From Aquilaria yunnanensis (taxonomy: Eukaryota > Streptophyta > Magnoliopsida > Malvales > Thymelaeaceae): a stretch of DNA of 64,000 bases. Shown here piece after piece: positions 52,001 to 63,975 of this stretch (position 1 is the first letter of the stretch; every line of letters starts with the position of its first letter). The DNA is taken from the NCBI GenBank assembly GCA_039654915.1, contig CM077596.1, positions 71,363,751 to 71,427,750 on the forward strand, given 5' to 3'. Below the pieces are notes generated by a model that was given only the letters and a program-made list of their open reading frames with translations, ran no database searches and was not told where the DNA came from. Both the position numbers and the translations under genes were made by a program.

Positions 52001-52439
52001 GTTTCGTTTTATTTCTTACTTGATAAGTTTCTCAATTTTTATTCTCTGATTATTTTTACTTTTATTGTTGATTGTAAACAATCCTGCATAATATTTTATT
52101 TCAGTTTTTTGACATGAAGCTTTTGGTTAAAAAGATTTCTTTTTGGATTCGACATGGTTTTTACTGTTATAGTATACATTTATTTATTTTGAGTTGTTAG
52201 TGAGGCTAGAATTATTTTTTAAGGTTTCGACAACTAACTAATGATAAACTTAAAAGAGTTGTAAAATTTTAAGGGATCTTTTATGTATTTAAGTTGTTAA
52301 AAAATAGAGTCATGTCAATTAGTTAGACTAAAATGTTCCAAATTGCAAAGTTTGAAGGTTTCTGCCAACTGAGTTAAAGTTCAAAGACTAATTTTATATG
52401 AATTGGGAAAGTTCAGGGGCCTCTAATGTATTTTGGCCT
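49035..52439. mobile_element. Foldback (long inverted repeat) element, interrupted in its right arm
   Basis: The left arm, 49,035-49,880, is inverted on the right in two pieces: 52,235-52,439 mirrors 49,035-49,230, and about 50,020-50,560 mirrors 49,230-49,880. Examples are ACTAGAGGCCC against GGGGCCTCTAATG; GAGAAAATAACATAACACAA against its reverse complement near 50,310; and ATGGTGTACATAAAAAA against its reverse complement near 50,200. Flanks AAATAAAAA (49,026-49,034) and AAGTAAAAA (52,440-52,448) match at 8 of 9, fitting a Mutator-like element. There is no transposase. Confidence 0.7.
50565..52235. mobile_element. Insertion within the foldback right arm, LTR-like
   Basis: About 1.67 kb with no counterpart in the left arm. 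It separates two segments that are contiguous there. It has no coding frame, and its text (for example AAAGCTAACATCTGGAGCTA near 50,810 and GATTCGACATGGTTTTTACT near 52,147) is reminiscent of LTR and leader sequence of gypsy-type elements. Exact ends and a target duplication were not resolved. Confidence 0.45.
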
Positions 52440-52448
52440 AAGTAAAAA

Positions 52449-54560
52449 TGTCTAAATGAATAAGTAAAAGTGTCTAACGTAACATAAAAGTATTTTGAAG
52501 CAATATGCAGACAATTTGTTGTATGCAAAAATAAAAGTACCTAAATCTATAAGTAAAAGTATTTGAATAAAAAGTAAAATATCTCAAGGAGTATATAAAA
52601 GTATCTCAAGCAATATGCAAACAATTTGTTATATCCAAATATAAGTATCTGAATTAATAAGTAGGGGTGTACAATTATTAAATATGTAAAAGTGTATGAA
52701 ACAATACATCAAAACTGCTTTTTAGGCATGACAGATTGATCATGAGGCATTCTATTCACCAATTTCAAGAACACGATATAGAAATCAACAAATCTAGCTT
52801 GGATTCATTTGCAATAATTATCATTGCCCTCAATTTGTAGGCGGTGCTACAAAATAACCACTAGCCTCGACCACAGTGAAATGTTGAGATGGAGACTTTT
52901 GTATATCCAATTTGGACAAACAACTCTTAAATCTAATGATGGCTAGTATATGGCTGCTTTAGTGCAATTGTGTCATTGATGTAAGATATTAAGGTCATTG
53001 CTCTCAAATGGTGGCGGCAACAAAAAAAAAAAAAGGTTCATGATCTAGCAAAATCAACGTACACAATCTAGAAAAGATGGAGAATTGTAAACCGGAGACA
53101 TTGTTTTGAGAGATATGATGAGTAATTTTGTCTAACTACCGTGGGCATTTTTTAGAAAAAAAAAATACATATGCACATTTGTACATATGTGCACATTATC
53201 CTTAGTATAATCTTTAAGCCTTTTCTAGTTTTGTATTTCCCACTTTCCTTGGCTAAAATACATAAAAATAGCTTGTAACTTTGCAAGTTTTGAGGATGTG
53301 GTAGTTGTGTAAGTATGGCTTTGATAATTTGTTTGAGGAAAAGGGTAAATTTGTTAATAATATTTGCTTAAAAGGACAAGTTCGTCACTTTTCCTTTTTT
53401 TGTGCACTCATGTTACATTTTGAAAGTAAATTTACCACTTGCTGTTAAAATTTACTCCATAATTAGGTGTCCATTTTGGTCATTTTTTTGCAACTTCATG
53501 ATAAGTTCATTCTCATATCTTAACTTTAGTGACAATTTTGCACTAAAAGAAACACTAATAGAAGATTACCACCAACGAGCAAACATTCATGAGAAATTTA
53601 TCTATTTTCCCTTTGTTCTAACCAAGCCGATATGTTATATACATCATGACGAAGCTTGAACCTTGATACAAATCTAAGCACAATTATAATATAGTGGCAA
53701 TAGCATCAATGCTTGGGCATCAAGCAAGTGTGTGCATGCTTGCAAAAAGGCTGCCATATAAAAGTATGTAGAAAAATGCTCAAGTCAACAAAGTGTTTGC
53801 TTATCCAAGTGAGTTTGAGTTAAAATATGAATGAGCTATCCATAGTTGAAAATGGACTTTATATCCTGCATTTTATAAATGCTGATAAGATTTGTTAGAT
53901 TTACTGAATAATTTTAATTTGACAAGGTACATTATAAATTTATGTGATTTTATTTGAAGTTTTAACATAGCTCTTTACATGAAAAAAGAAGAAACTTGAG
54001 TAATTTTTTATAGTTACATTACATTACATTATATATGGATAATAAATATAAGACAACAAGTGAGATAAATGTGTATCTTTTAAATATTTTGTTTTTTAAA
54101 AAAATAAAATAATATCTCTGTTCTAAACATAATGAGAAATATTTTTTTTCATTCCAAAAAAAGTTGACCCATTTTTTTATAGAAAAATTTTAACATTAAT
54201 TTACCTTACTACCCAAATTTAAAATCTGATTACATATATCTAAAAAAGGAATCTTCATTTTCTTAATCTTTATTTAATCTCTCACTATATACAATCCAAA
54301 AAAAAAATTAGTTTTATTGGAAAAAACAAAATGAATCATATAAATCATTATACTTTAACAATGTTGTTAAAGGTGATAAGGCACTCAACTAGGTATAGAG
54401 ACGGTTCAACAAGGATTATTCTAAAATATGTGGGGTGGTACCAATACCCCAATTTTCATGGATTATCCCTGAAATTTTATTTTTTGATCAGTTAAGGGCC
54501 TAAATTTAGAATGTAACAAAAGTATACAAAATAAGGAAATCATAATGTAACCTGAACAAC
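52449..54560. other. Gene-free AT-rich sequence with a short dispersed repeat
   Basis: 52,449-52,720 contains repeated blocks of AAGCAATATGCA(G/A)ACAATTTGTT (52,498 and 52,610, spacing about 114). A poly-A run lies at 53,021-53,034. The frame 53,402-53,659 is not recognisable. Confidence 0.45.
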
Positions 54561-54569
54561 AGGTTACAA

Positions 54570-56780
54570 GTTATACGGTATGTAATTCAGGCTAAACGAT
54601 ATGATATATGATATTTAGGTTTGGTGGTATTGGATTCAGGTTAAATGGCATTAGATTCAAGTTCATGCGATGTAAAATTCAGATTGTATGAGAATTAGGT
54701 TGATATGATATGAGATTTAGGTTTATGTGGTATAATATTCAGGCTAAGTGGTATGCGATTCAGGTTAACTGGTATGATATGAGATTCGAGTTGTGGTATA
54801 GGATTAAAGTTAAATTGTGTGAGATTCAGGTTATGTGGTATGAGATTCCGGTTGTTGTGGTATAGGAATTAGGTAAAATGGTATGAGATTCTGATTGTTG
54901 TGGTGGAGGATTCAAGTTAAATGGTATGAGATTATAGTTGTTGTGGTAGAGGATTCAGGTTAAGTGGTATGGTATGAGATTCAGGTTGTGGTATAGGATT
55001 GATGTTAAATGATGTAAAATTCAGTTTATATGATATGAGATTCTGGTTGTTGTGGTATGAGATTATGGTTGTTAAGTGGTATGAGATTCTGGTTGTTGTG
55101 GCATAGGATTCAAGTTAAGTGGTATGAGATTATGGTTGATGTGGAATAAGATTCAGGTTAAGTAGTATGGTATGAAATTCAGGTTATGGTATAGGATTGA
55201 GGTTAAGTGATGTGAGATTCAGGTTATATGGTATGAGACTCTGGTTGTTGTGGTTAAGAATTCAGCTTAAGTGGTATGAAATTTTGGTTGTTGTGGTATA
55301 AGTTCAGGTTAAGTAATATGAGATTCAGGTTATTGTGGTATCAAATTCATGTTAAGGGGTATGAGATTCAGGTTGTTGTGGTATCAGATTCAGGTAAAGT
55401 TGTATGAGATTCACGTTAAGTGGTATGAGATTTTGGTTATTGTGGTATCGAATTTAAGTCAAGTGGTATGAGATTCAGGTTGTTGTGGTATCGAATTCAG
55501 GTTAAATGGTATGAAATTTTGGTTCTTGTGGTATGAGATTCTGGTTCTTGTGGTATTAGATTCAGGTTAAGTAATATAAGATTTAGGTTCAAGTGGTACG
55601 AGATTTAGGTTAAATGGTATGAGATTTGGGTTAATTAGTATGAGATTCAGGTTGTTGTGGTATAAGATTCAGGTTAAGTGGTATACGATTTAAATTGTTG
55701 TGGTATGAGATTCAGGTTAAATGGTATGTGATTCAGGTTATTTGTGGTATGAGATTTAGGTTCTTGTGGTATGCGATTCAGGTTTATGTGATATGAAATT
55801 CAGGTTAAATGGTATAGGATTCAGGTTAATTGGAATGAGATTTAGGTTGTTGTGGTATGAGATTGAGATTGTCATGGTATAGGATTCAGGTTAAGTGGTA
55901 TGAGATTCAGGTTCATGTGTTATGGGATTCAGGTTAAATGGTATGAGATTCAGGTTCATGTGGTATGAGATTTTGGTTGTTATGGTATGAGATTCAGGTT
56001 AAGTGATATGATATTCAAGTTCACATGGTATAAGATTCAGGTTAAATGGTATGAGATTCAGGTTAAGTGGCATGAGATTCAGGTTAAGTGGTATGTGATT
56101 CAGGTTATTGTGGTATGAGATTCAAGTTAAATGGTATGAGATTTAGGTTGAATGGTATGCAATTCAGGTTCTTTGTGGTATGAGATTTAGGTTGTTATGA
56201 TATACGATTCAGGTTACGTGGTATGAAATTCAGGTTCACATGGCATGAGATTCAATTTAAATGGTATGAGATTCAGGTTAATTAGTATGGGATTCGGGTT
56301 AATTGATATGTGATTCAAATTATTGTGGTATGAGATTTAGGTTAAGTAGTATGAGATTTAGGTTCTTATGGTGATATTCAGGTTGTTGTGGTATAGGATT
56401 TAGATTAAGTGGTATGAGATTTAGATTAAGTGGTATAAGATTCAAGTTCATATGATATGAGATTTTGGTTGTTATGGTATGAGATTTCGGTTAAGTGGTA
56501 TGAGATTCAGGTTTTTGTAGTATGTAATTCAGGTTGTTTTGGTAAAGGATTCAGGTTAAGTGGTATGAGATTGATGTTAAATGATATGAGATTCAGGTTC
56601 AAGTGGTTTGAGATTCTGGTTGTTGTGGTATTGGATTCAAGTTAAGTGGTATGAGATTCAAGTTCACATGGTATGAAATTCAAGTTAAATGGTATAAGAT
56701 TCTGGTTCATGCGATATAAGATTCAGATTAAATGGTATGAGATTTAGGTTTATTTGGTATAAGATTCGGGTTAGAGATTA
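54570..56780 (+). repeat. Minisatellite of 21-22 bp units, about 2.2 kb
   Basis: Roughly 100 degenerate copies of ATGAGATTCAGGTTAAGTGGT (written here as the 20-base core TGAGATTCAGGTTAAGTGGT). A 22-base variant has GTTGTTGTGGT as its second half and another has TTCATGTGGT. The plus strand is strongly G/T-rich with about one C per unit. The reverse strand has few open frames; the 62-codon plus frame at 56,457-56,645 is repeat-derived. Confidence 0.9.
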
Positions 56781-57095
56781 GAGATTTGGATTAGGATTAG
56801 GGATTAGGGTTTTGGGATTGGGGTTTGAAATTAGGTTTTAAAACATTAGTGAGAAATTGGGTAAAAAAAAATGTAATGGCATATTGGCTTTATATCCAAA
56901 ACATTAGTGGTAAATTTGATATTTTTGCCTATTTTTTTTTTATTTTTTTACCAAAATGGAGCTTTTGCTTAAAATATGTGCATATTTTTTTTGAAAATCA
57001 AATACATAATTTTTCATCGGTACTAGTTTATTTATTATAAAAAAAATTGGAATATATGATTTAGGCAATTTGTTCTTATTATTATTTTTTACACA

Positions 57096-57160
<65 letters not shown>
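57096..57160. repeat. AAT microsatellite
   Basis: About 21-22 uninterrupted AAT units. Confidence 0.95.
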
Positions 57161-60100
57161 GTAGAAATATGTATTCAGTAAAAAGTATAATTAATAAAAT
57201 TTGAAATATTTTTTATGATGTTATTAAATTTCAATGAATTTATCTTTTTGACTATTTAAAAAATAAAAATTCATAATAAAAAAAACTGTATCATAGAAAT
57301 ATATCATCAAATAAAATGTGGCAAAAAATATTATTCATAAAACAACCATATGGGCAGCTAAATGCAAGTAGAAAACCTAAAGCTATGTTAACAAAATTGA
57401 AAAACTAGGGCAAAACTTAGGGTTTAAGGTTTAGGATTAAGGTTTAGAGTTTAGGGTTTAGGGTTTAAGATTTATAATTAAGATTTAGGGTTTAGGGTTT
57501 AGGGTTTAGGATTTATAATTAAGATTTAGGGTTTAAAGTTTATGGTTTAGGGTTTAGGGTTTAAGGTTAATATTTCAGTTTATAATTTAGGGTTTAGGGT
57601 TTATCTTTAATGTTAGGGCTCAATATTAGGTTTAGGTTTATAGATTAAGGTAAGGTTTTTAGGGTTAGGGTTAAGTCTAGGATCCATGGTTAGGGTTTAG
57701 GTTTATAGTTTAGAGTTACACTTTTAGGTTTTAAGATTATGTTAGAGTTATGTTATGGTTAAATTTTTATTTAGTATTTTTTTCACATTACATTAAGGGT
57801 TTAGGGTTTAGAGTTATGGATTAGAGTTTCAATTATGTTACCTATTTTTTTTTATTTTTTTTCTTTTAGTGTAACCATTATATTTGAACTGCTGGTGTAA
57901 CGTCTACACTATGTGAAGAACATTTATATTTAGTAAGTTTATGTTAGGAACATCCATAACTAGATTAAACTTTAATACAAATTTGTATTTGATGCAATTG
58001 ATGACTTAAATTAAATAACAAGGTTTAGGTTCGAGGTTTAGAGTTTATTATTTAGTGCTAAGGTCAAAGTTTAGGATAAGGGTTTAGGCTTATGAATTAG
58101 GGTTAGTTTTAGGTTTAGGGTTTAGGGTTAGGGTTAGAGTTGTGTTTAGGGATTTAAGTTTGGGGTTAGTAATTGGTTTATGGTTTTGGATTAGGATTAG
58201 GATTAGAGTTAGGGATTATGGTTTAAGGTTTAGGATTATGGATTAGCGATTAGGACTAGGTTAAGGTTTAGGGAATAAAGTTATGGTTAGGGTTAATAAT
58301 TAGGGGTTAAGGTTAGAGTTTAGGATTAAAGTTTGGGATTCAGGGTTATTGATTAGGAATTAGTGTTATGGGTTTTTGCTTAAAATATGTACTTATTTTT
58401 TTTTCCAAAATGAAATACATAATTATTCATCGGTACTAGTTAATCGCCTGTAAAAAAAAATAGAATATATAATTTAGGTAATTTGTTCTTATTATTATTT
58501 TTTACAGTAATCATAATAGTAATAATAAAACTAATATGATAATAAGTAGAAATATGTATCCAGAAAAAGTATACTTAATTAATAGAATTATATTTCACAA
58601 TATTCAATTTACTAAATGTAATCATTACATATATAATGTTAGGGTTTAGGATTAAGGATTAAGATTTAGGGTTAGGGATTAGGGATTAAGGATAGGTTAT
58701 CATTTAGGGAATAGGGTTATAGTTAGGGTTAAGGATTAAAGATTAAAGTTAGGGTTTAGGATTAAGGGGTTAGGATTAGGATTACGTTTAGGGTTAGGGA
58801 TTTAATATTAGGATTTATGATTAAGGATTAGGGTTTAGGGTTAAGGATTAGGGGTAGGTTAAGGTTTTGGGAATAAGATTATGGTTAGGGTTAAATGTTA
58901 AGATTTAGGATTAAGGGGTTAGGATTAGGATTACATTTAGGGATAGGGATTTAATGTTAGGGTCTAGGATTAAGGATTAGGGTTCAGGGTTAAGGATTAA
59001 GGTTAGGTTAAGGTTTAGGGAATAGGGCTATGGCTAGGGTTAAAGACTAGGGTTTAGGGTTGAGGTTTAGGATTAAGGGGTTAAGATTAGAATTATGTTT
59101 AGAGTTAGGGATTTAATGTTAGGGTTTAGGAATTGGAATTAGGATTAGAGATTAGGGTTCAGGATTAAGGATAGGTTAAGATTTAGGCAACAGAGTTATG
59201 GTTAGGGTTAAGGATTAGAGTTTAGGGTTAAGGTTTAGTTAGGGTTATTGATTAGGAATTAGAGTTAGAGATTATGGTTTATTTTTCATTCTATTTTTCA
59301 ATTTTTGTTACTATTTTATGGTTTAAGTTAAAAAAAAAATTATGCTTAATTCTATTTCTTTGGCATCCATAATAGTCTTCATAATTGTTCATCGGTACTA
59401 GTTAATTGCTTGTCAAAAAAATTGGAATATATAATTCAGGCAATTTGTTCTTATTATTATTTTTTATAGTGTTAACAACAACAACAACAACAACAACAAC
59501 AATAATAATAATAATACAAGTAGAAATATGTATTCAATAAAAAGCATAATTGATTAATAGAGTTATATTTAATGATTTTCAATTTAATAAATGTAATCAT
59601 CATACATATAATTAAATATCTTGAAAGCAATAAATCATTTCTTTTTAGGCCTAAAAAGTATAATTATTAACTAATGATATGAATAATGTATTTAATTATA
59701 TAAAATAAATATTACTCCACATATCTAGATTTTTTGTACCATTTGTAAATAGTACATAAATTAAGAAAGATTAAAAAAAAATATGTTATTTTCATTTTTT
59801 TCTTGTCCTTTTTCCCAAAAATAAAAAAATGAAGATAAAAATTAAAATGATTTTTTGATGTTATTAAATTTCAATGAATTTATATTTTTTAATGTTTAAA
59901 AAAAATCATAAAAAAATGAACAGTATCATAGAAATATTACAATCAATGGATTATTTCAAATAAAATTTTATTCAAATTTATTTCTCAAAAATCACCAAAT
60001 CAATATCTACAAAATCCAAAAAAAATCATCAAATACAATTATATCATAAAATAAAAGGTAGAAAAAAATATTCTTCATAGAACAACCATATGTGTAGCTA

Positions 60101-60569
60101 AATACAAGTAGAAAACATAAATCTATGCTAACAAAATTGAAAAACTAGGACAAAGCTTAGAGTTTAAGGTTTAGGGTTTATAATTAAGATTTAGGGTTTA
60201 AAGTTTGGGGTTGAGGGTTTAAGGTTAAGATTTAGGTTTATAGTTTAGGGTTTAGGGTTTAGTTTTAATGTTAGGGCTTAGTGTTAGGTTTAGGTTTATA
60301 GATTAGTGTAAGGTTTTTAAGGTTAGGGTTAAGTCTAGGATTTATGGCTAGGGTTTAGGTTTATAGTTTAGAGTCACACTTTTAGGTTTTGGGATTATGT
60401 TAGAGTTATGTTAGGGTTAAATTTTTATTTAGCATTTTTTTTACGTTACATTAAGGGCTTAGGGTTTATAGTTGTGGATTAGAGTTTGAATTATGTTATC
60501 TATTTATTTTTTTTTCTTTTAATGTGGCCATTATATTTGAACTGCTAGTGTAACGTCTACACTATACTA

Positions 60570-60690
60570 GGAACATCTACATTTAGTAAGTCCATGTTAG
60601 GAACATCCATATTTAGTAAATCTATATTAGGAACATTCATATTTAGTAAGTCTATATTAGGAACATCTATATTTAGTAAATTTATGTTTA
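60570..60690. repeat. 30-bp tandem repeat, four copies
   Basis: TTAGGAACATCCATATTTAG and its variants recur every 30 bases, each followed by TAAATCTATA or TAAGTCTATA. The paralogous place near 57,915-57,955 has only about one and a half copies. Confidence 0.8.
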
Positions 60691-60720
60691 GGTTCTTCCA
60701 AACAAGTAACTTCCATATTC

Positions 60721-61440
60721 ATTAATTAAGTTAAATGATCTAGTCATTTTAGCTTATGTACTAATAACCCGATTAAACATGAATGCTAAAAAACTGAACC
60801 TAAAATATATTTAACCTGAAATTAACATGAACCCAAAATTCTGAATATAAATTCTACTTAACTCAAATTAAATTTCCTACGCTAATTGAAAATCTTATAT
60901 AATATATGAGACTAATTAGCTTTGAACAAAATAAACCTGCCTTTGTACTTTACCAAGTCCTACAAGAACAATTTAATTTAAGATTTATTAAGTATTTGAG
61001 CACCTCAATTACAAATGTTGCAAACATATAAACCTTTTGAACAAAAACAAACTAACCTAGAAATGGGGTTATGGTCACTAATCCGCATGTCCATATTTCT
61101 TTTAAAATAACTATAAATATTTTAAAAAATTTATTAAAAAATTAAGCATTTACTTACCTTTCAAAAATAGAATATATTAATACATTGTGATAATTGTTTC
61201 CTTTCATGATGATCGTTGCTAATAAAAAATGAATTAAATTACATAACTAGATTAAATCTATAATTCAAAATTTCATGTTAGCATTTGATTCATTTCATGA
61301 TGTAAATTAAAATAAAATAAAATTAGCATGAAAATGAATAACTAAATAGTGTTGTCAGTGATTGAACCATAAAACAGAGAGGAGATAGGGACTAAAACGA
61401 ACAAACACGTAAAAAATAGGACTACACAACAGTTTGACCA
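60721..61440. other. AT-rich intergenic sequence
   Basis: No gene or clear repeat recognised. Confidence 0.5.
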
Positions 61441-61940
61441 ATGAGTCAAATGGAATGGCCGAGGGTCGTGGTCGGGTTTGTTCGGATTCTCACAGCGATG
61501 GCGGTGGATGAGTGTGCGGCTATTTGGGGTATGTTTGATGGTGGACGGTGACTTTAAGGACCACAGGCGGCATGCAGACAGTGAATTTTGGGGAAGTCAC
61601 CGATTGAACCACGGGCGGGAATGGAAGGCAGTGAAACTGGGATTCGCGAATCACGATGGCGGATTGGGACTCGCGAACGACGACAGCCACCTTAGATTCT
61701 CCACCGACGGCAGGCGCGGAGTCATAATCGGCGGCGGCCTCAGATTCGCTATCGACGATGGCCTAGGATTCGTGATCGACGGCAGCATGGGATTCGCGAA
61801 CAGCTCCATCGGGCTGGTTTGGCTGGTGGCTCGTTGAATGGAAGCGCTATGAAAGAGGAGGATACGACGGCGGTGATATCCCGACGAACGGACGGCGGCG
61901 ATCTCCCGGCAGAAGGTGAATTTTGAAAAAGTCACCGATT
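61441..61940. other. GC-rich patch with overlapping repetitive ORFs
   Basis: It stands out sharply from AT-rich flanks. Frames of 119 codons (+, 61,478-61,837) and 94 codons (-, 61,651-61,935) overlap. Degenerate units around GGATTCGCGAA and CGACGGCAG or CGATGGC recur about six times between 61,640 and 61,810, which explains why several frames stay open. The motif AAGTCACCGATT occurs at both 61,595 and 61,931. I do not recognise a protein family; it may be a transposon or a pack-type gene fragment. Confidence 0.3.
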
Positions 61941-63639
61941 AAAAGCTTTTATCGGGTTGCTCTGCTTGATTTTTAGTAGTTTGGGCCTGGATGATAAAAT
62001 ATAAAATCTAAATCTCTACTTCATAAAAAGAGAAAAATGTAGGAGTTGATGGGTAATTAAACAAAATCTGTCTTTTTCAATCGGGCGGCGGAGATTGGAG
62101 ATGTATCAATACACCCTGTATTTTAGAACGATCCGGTTCGGCAATGCCTGTGCACACGTAGGTGTCGCTTGACCACCTCAGCACAGTGGCAGGGAAACTG
62201 GTTTGAATGGGCACTCATATTTGACCTTTGGGCCTGACTGTTGGGTGAAGCGCATGGCTGAAGAAGGCTAGTTTTGAGTTGTTGGACCACTTTGTGCCTA
62301 AAAAGTGGCTTTTTAATAGTACAATTGTCAGCTGGTTTGCTTGTAGGTCTCTATATAAATAAATTACATATTATAGATAAAAAAAGTGGGTCTTACAGTT
62401 ACAGTCAACTAAAAAAGAAAAGCCGTAAGAAGACAAATAACCATTGAAAAGCTTTGCAACTTTTGTTTCTTGGGAAATTACTTTTACCCTTTTTTTTTTT
62501 TTTTCAATTTTTGCTTCGTTAGTCTTTTTTAAATTTTCATGGTACACAACTTCCACCACCACCACCACCATCTACACATGAGTTATTTATTTATTTTTTT
62601 CATTTTTACCTTACTATTATATATTTTTTCTTTAATCCATCCTCGTTCATTTGAGGAAATTTTTATCTTTTCACCTTATAAATCATATACAAAAGATATG
62701 AGAGGGAGGTAATAAAAAAAAGAGATTTGATCATGGGCACAATTTAGGAGTTAAAATTTTTTTAAGTAATAGCCATGCTCTTTTATTTATTTATTTTATC
62801 ACTCTAGTTTTCATTTGGTTTCAAATTATTCATTTTTTTCTTTTATTCCTTCTTTCTTGTTTCTTTAAAGAAAATATCGTAGTACGTGGAAAGGCTTGAG
62901 TAGCTATATGCCGCCGGAGTAATGTATGAAAAGTTGCGTCGAAGGGAATGAGAAGGAATGAGAAGTCTCATTCACAACATAGCTTTGGTGAACCTTCTTT
63001 TTTGGTATGTCATAACCCCATCCGTCCCTTCTCTGCAACTACATAACTCCCTCCTAATTTTAGCAATCCTCTCTTTATCCTCTTTCTTGCCTTCTCTCCC
63101 GTCAACCTTAGCATGCATAGGAAAATCAGGTTTGCTTTTTCTGCTCTCGAATCATATATTTTTCTCCATTTTATTATCTCTTTCCTTAATCATCTAAACT
63201 TTTCCTTGTCTTTTTCTTTTATTTTCGATTTTCATTGTTCAAATCAAAGACTGTTCTTTTCGGCATTGGTGGCGATTCACTTGTTGGTTTTAGAGGCCTG
63301 AATTGCTACCTTTTCATGCAACACAGGTTACATTACATCCCAATATGAAACAAGCAACTAAATGAATTTGATGTGTATGTTTTAACCTAAGGATACCCGA
63401 ATATTCTGGCATATGGGGACTTATAGGATGAATTCATAAATCATTTCGGGGTCCTCTAAAATTCATGAGTTAAAGAGCGAACATGGATGTTTTCATTTGA
63501 CATGATGGGTTTGCGTATGTATTTGGGCTCTATTGGAATTTGTAACACACTGTATGAAATGGAACAAAATACGGGTGCCTTTAGCTTGGTGTTTAAGTTA
63601 TGATATGAGAAGTGCAAAGGTAAATTAGGCATTTGCAAA
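61941..63639. other. Upstream region and possible spliced leader of the DENN-like gene
   Basis: Non-coding. A possible leader exon ends at a GTATGT donor near 63,003, with an acceptor such as AACACAG near 63,327. Poly-T and ACC microsatellite-like runs lie near 62,490-62,570. The frame at 62,958-63,197 has no family resemblance. Confidence 0.35.
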
Positions 63640-63975
63640 ATGGAGGTGGAGGCCAAGGTAGCTACTGAAGCACATGAAGAAGAGCAGCCATTACCCTTAT
63701 TTGGTCCAATAAAGGCTCCAGAGGAGGAATCAAATGTTGTGCCCTTTTTCAGCTCAAATCTTCCACCCTTGACTCCAGGGCATCGTCGTGCCCAAAGTGA
63801 AGTTGTGAGCGGAGGACACCAACATACCAATAGTTTTACGAATTTGAAGACTCAGATGCAAAAGGCTTGGCGGTGGGGCAATACTTATCGTGAAGAAAAA
63901 CATCGACTGACCTTCAACCCTGAGGTTCTAGCAAATCAAAAGCGTCAGTGGTACCAGCTTCAATCCAAGTCTAGG
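63640..63975 (+). CDS. DENN (AEX-3) domain protein, first coding exon only
   Basis: The ATG at 63,640 is the first in its frame after a stop at 63,601. It opens 112 codons ending at a GT donor (TCTAGG/GTACTT). The sequence has a low-complexity acidic start, then TPGHRRAQSEVVSGG, LKTQMQKAWRWGN, and FNPEVLANQKRQWYQLQSKS. This order is as I recall it for the N-terminus of plant DENN-domain proteins (At5g35560 type), which precedes the uDENN domain. DENN proteins are guanine-nucleotide exchange factors for Rab GTPases in membrane traffic. The catalytic DENN region lies beyond the window, so the call rests on the N-terminal block alone. The opposite-strand frame at 63,456-63,830 is a shadow. Confidence 0.65.

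Larger units (their letters stand above)
56781..60720 (+). repeat. Telomere-like (TTTAGGG-type) degenerate arrays in three modules
   Basis: Dense TTTAGGG, TTAGGG, TTAAGG and TTAGGA words occupy about 56,770-56,850, 57,415-57,850, 58,020-58,370, 58,640-59,280 and 60,150-60,480. They alternate with a related AT-rich spacer (TCATCGGTACTAGTT followed by TTGTTCTTATTATTATTTTT) at about 57,015, 58,428 and 59,390. The spacer is followed by a trinucleotide microsatellite: AAT at 57,096-57,160 and AAC/AAT at 59,472-59,514. The segments 57,360-57,960 and 60,090-60,700 are paralogous over about 600 bases. Confidence 0.85.

Noticed and set aside
63456..63830. 124-codon reverse frame over the DENN-like exon
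   Set aside because: The plus strand encodes a recognisable N-terminal block; the reverse frame has none.
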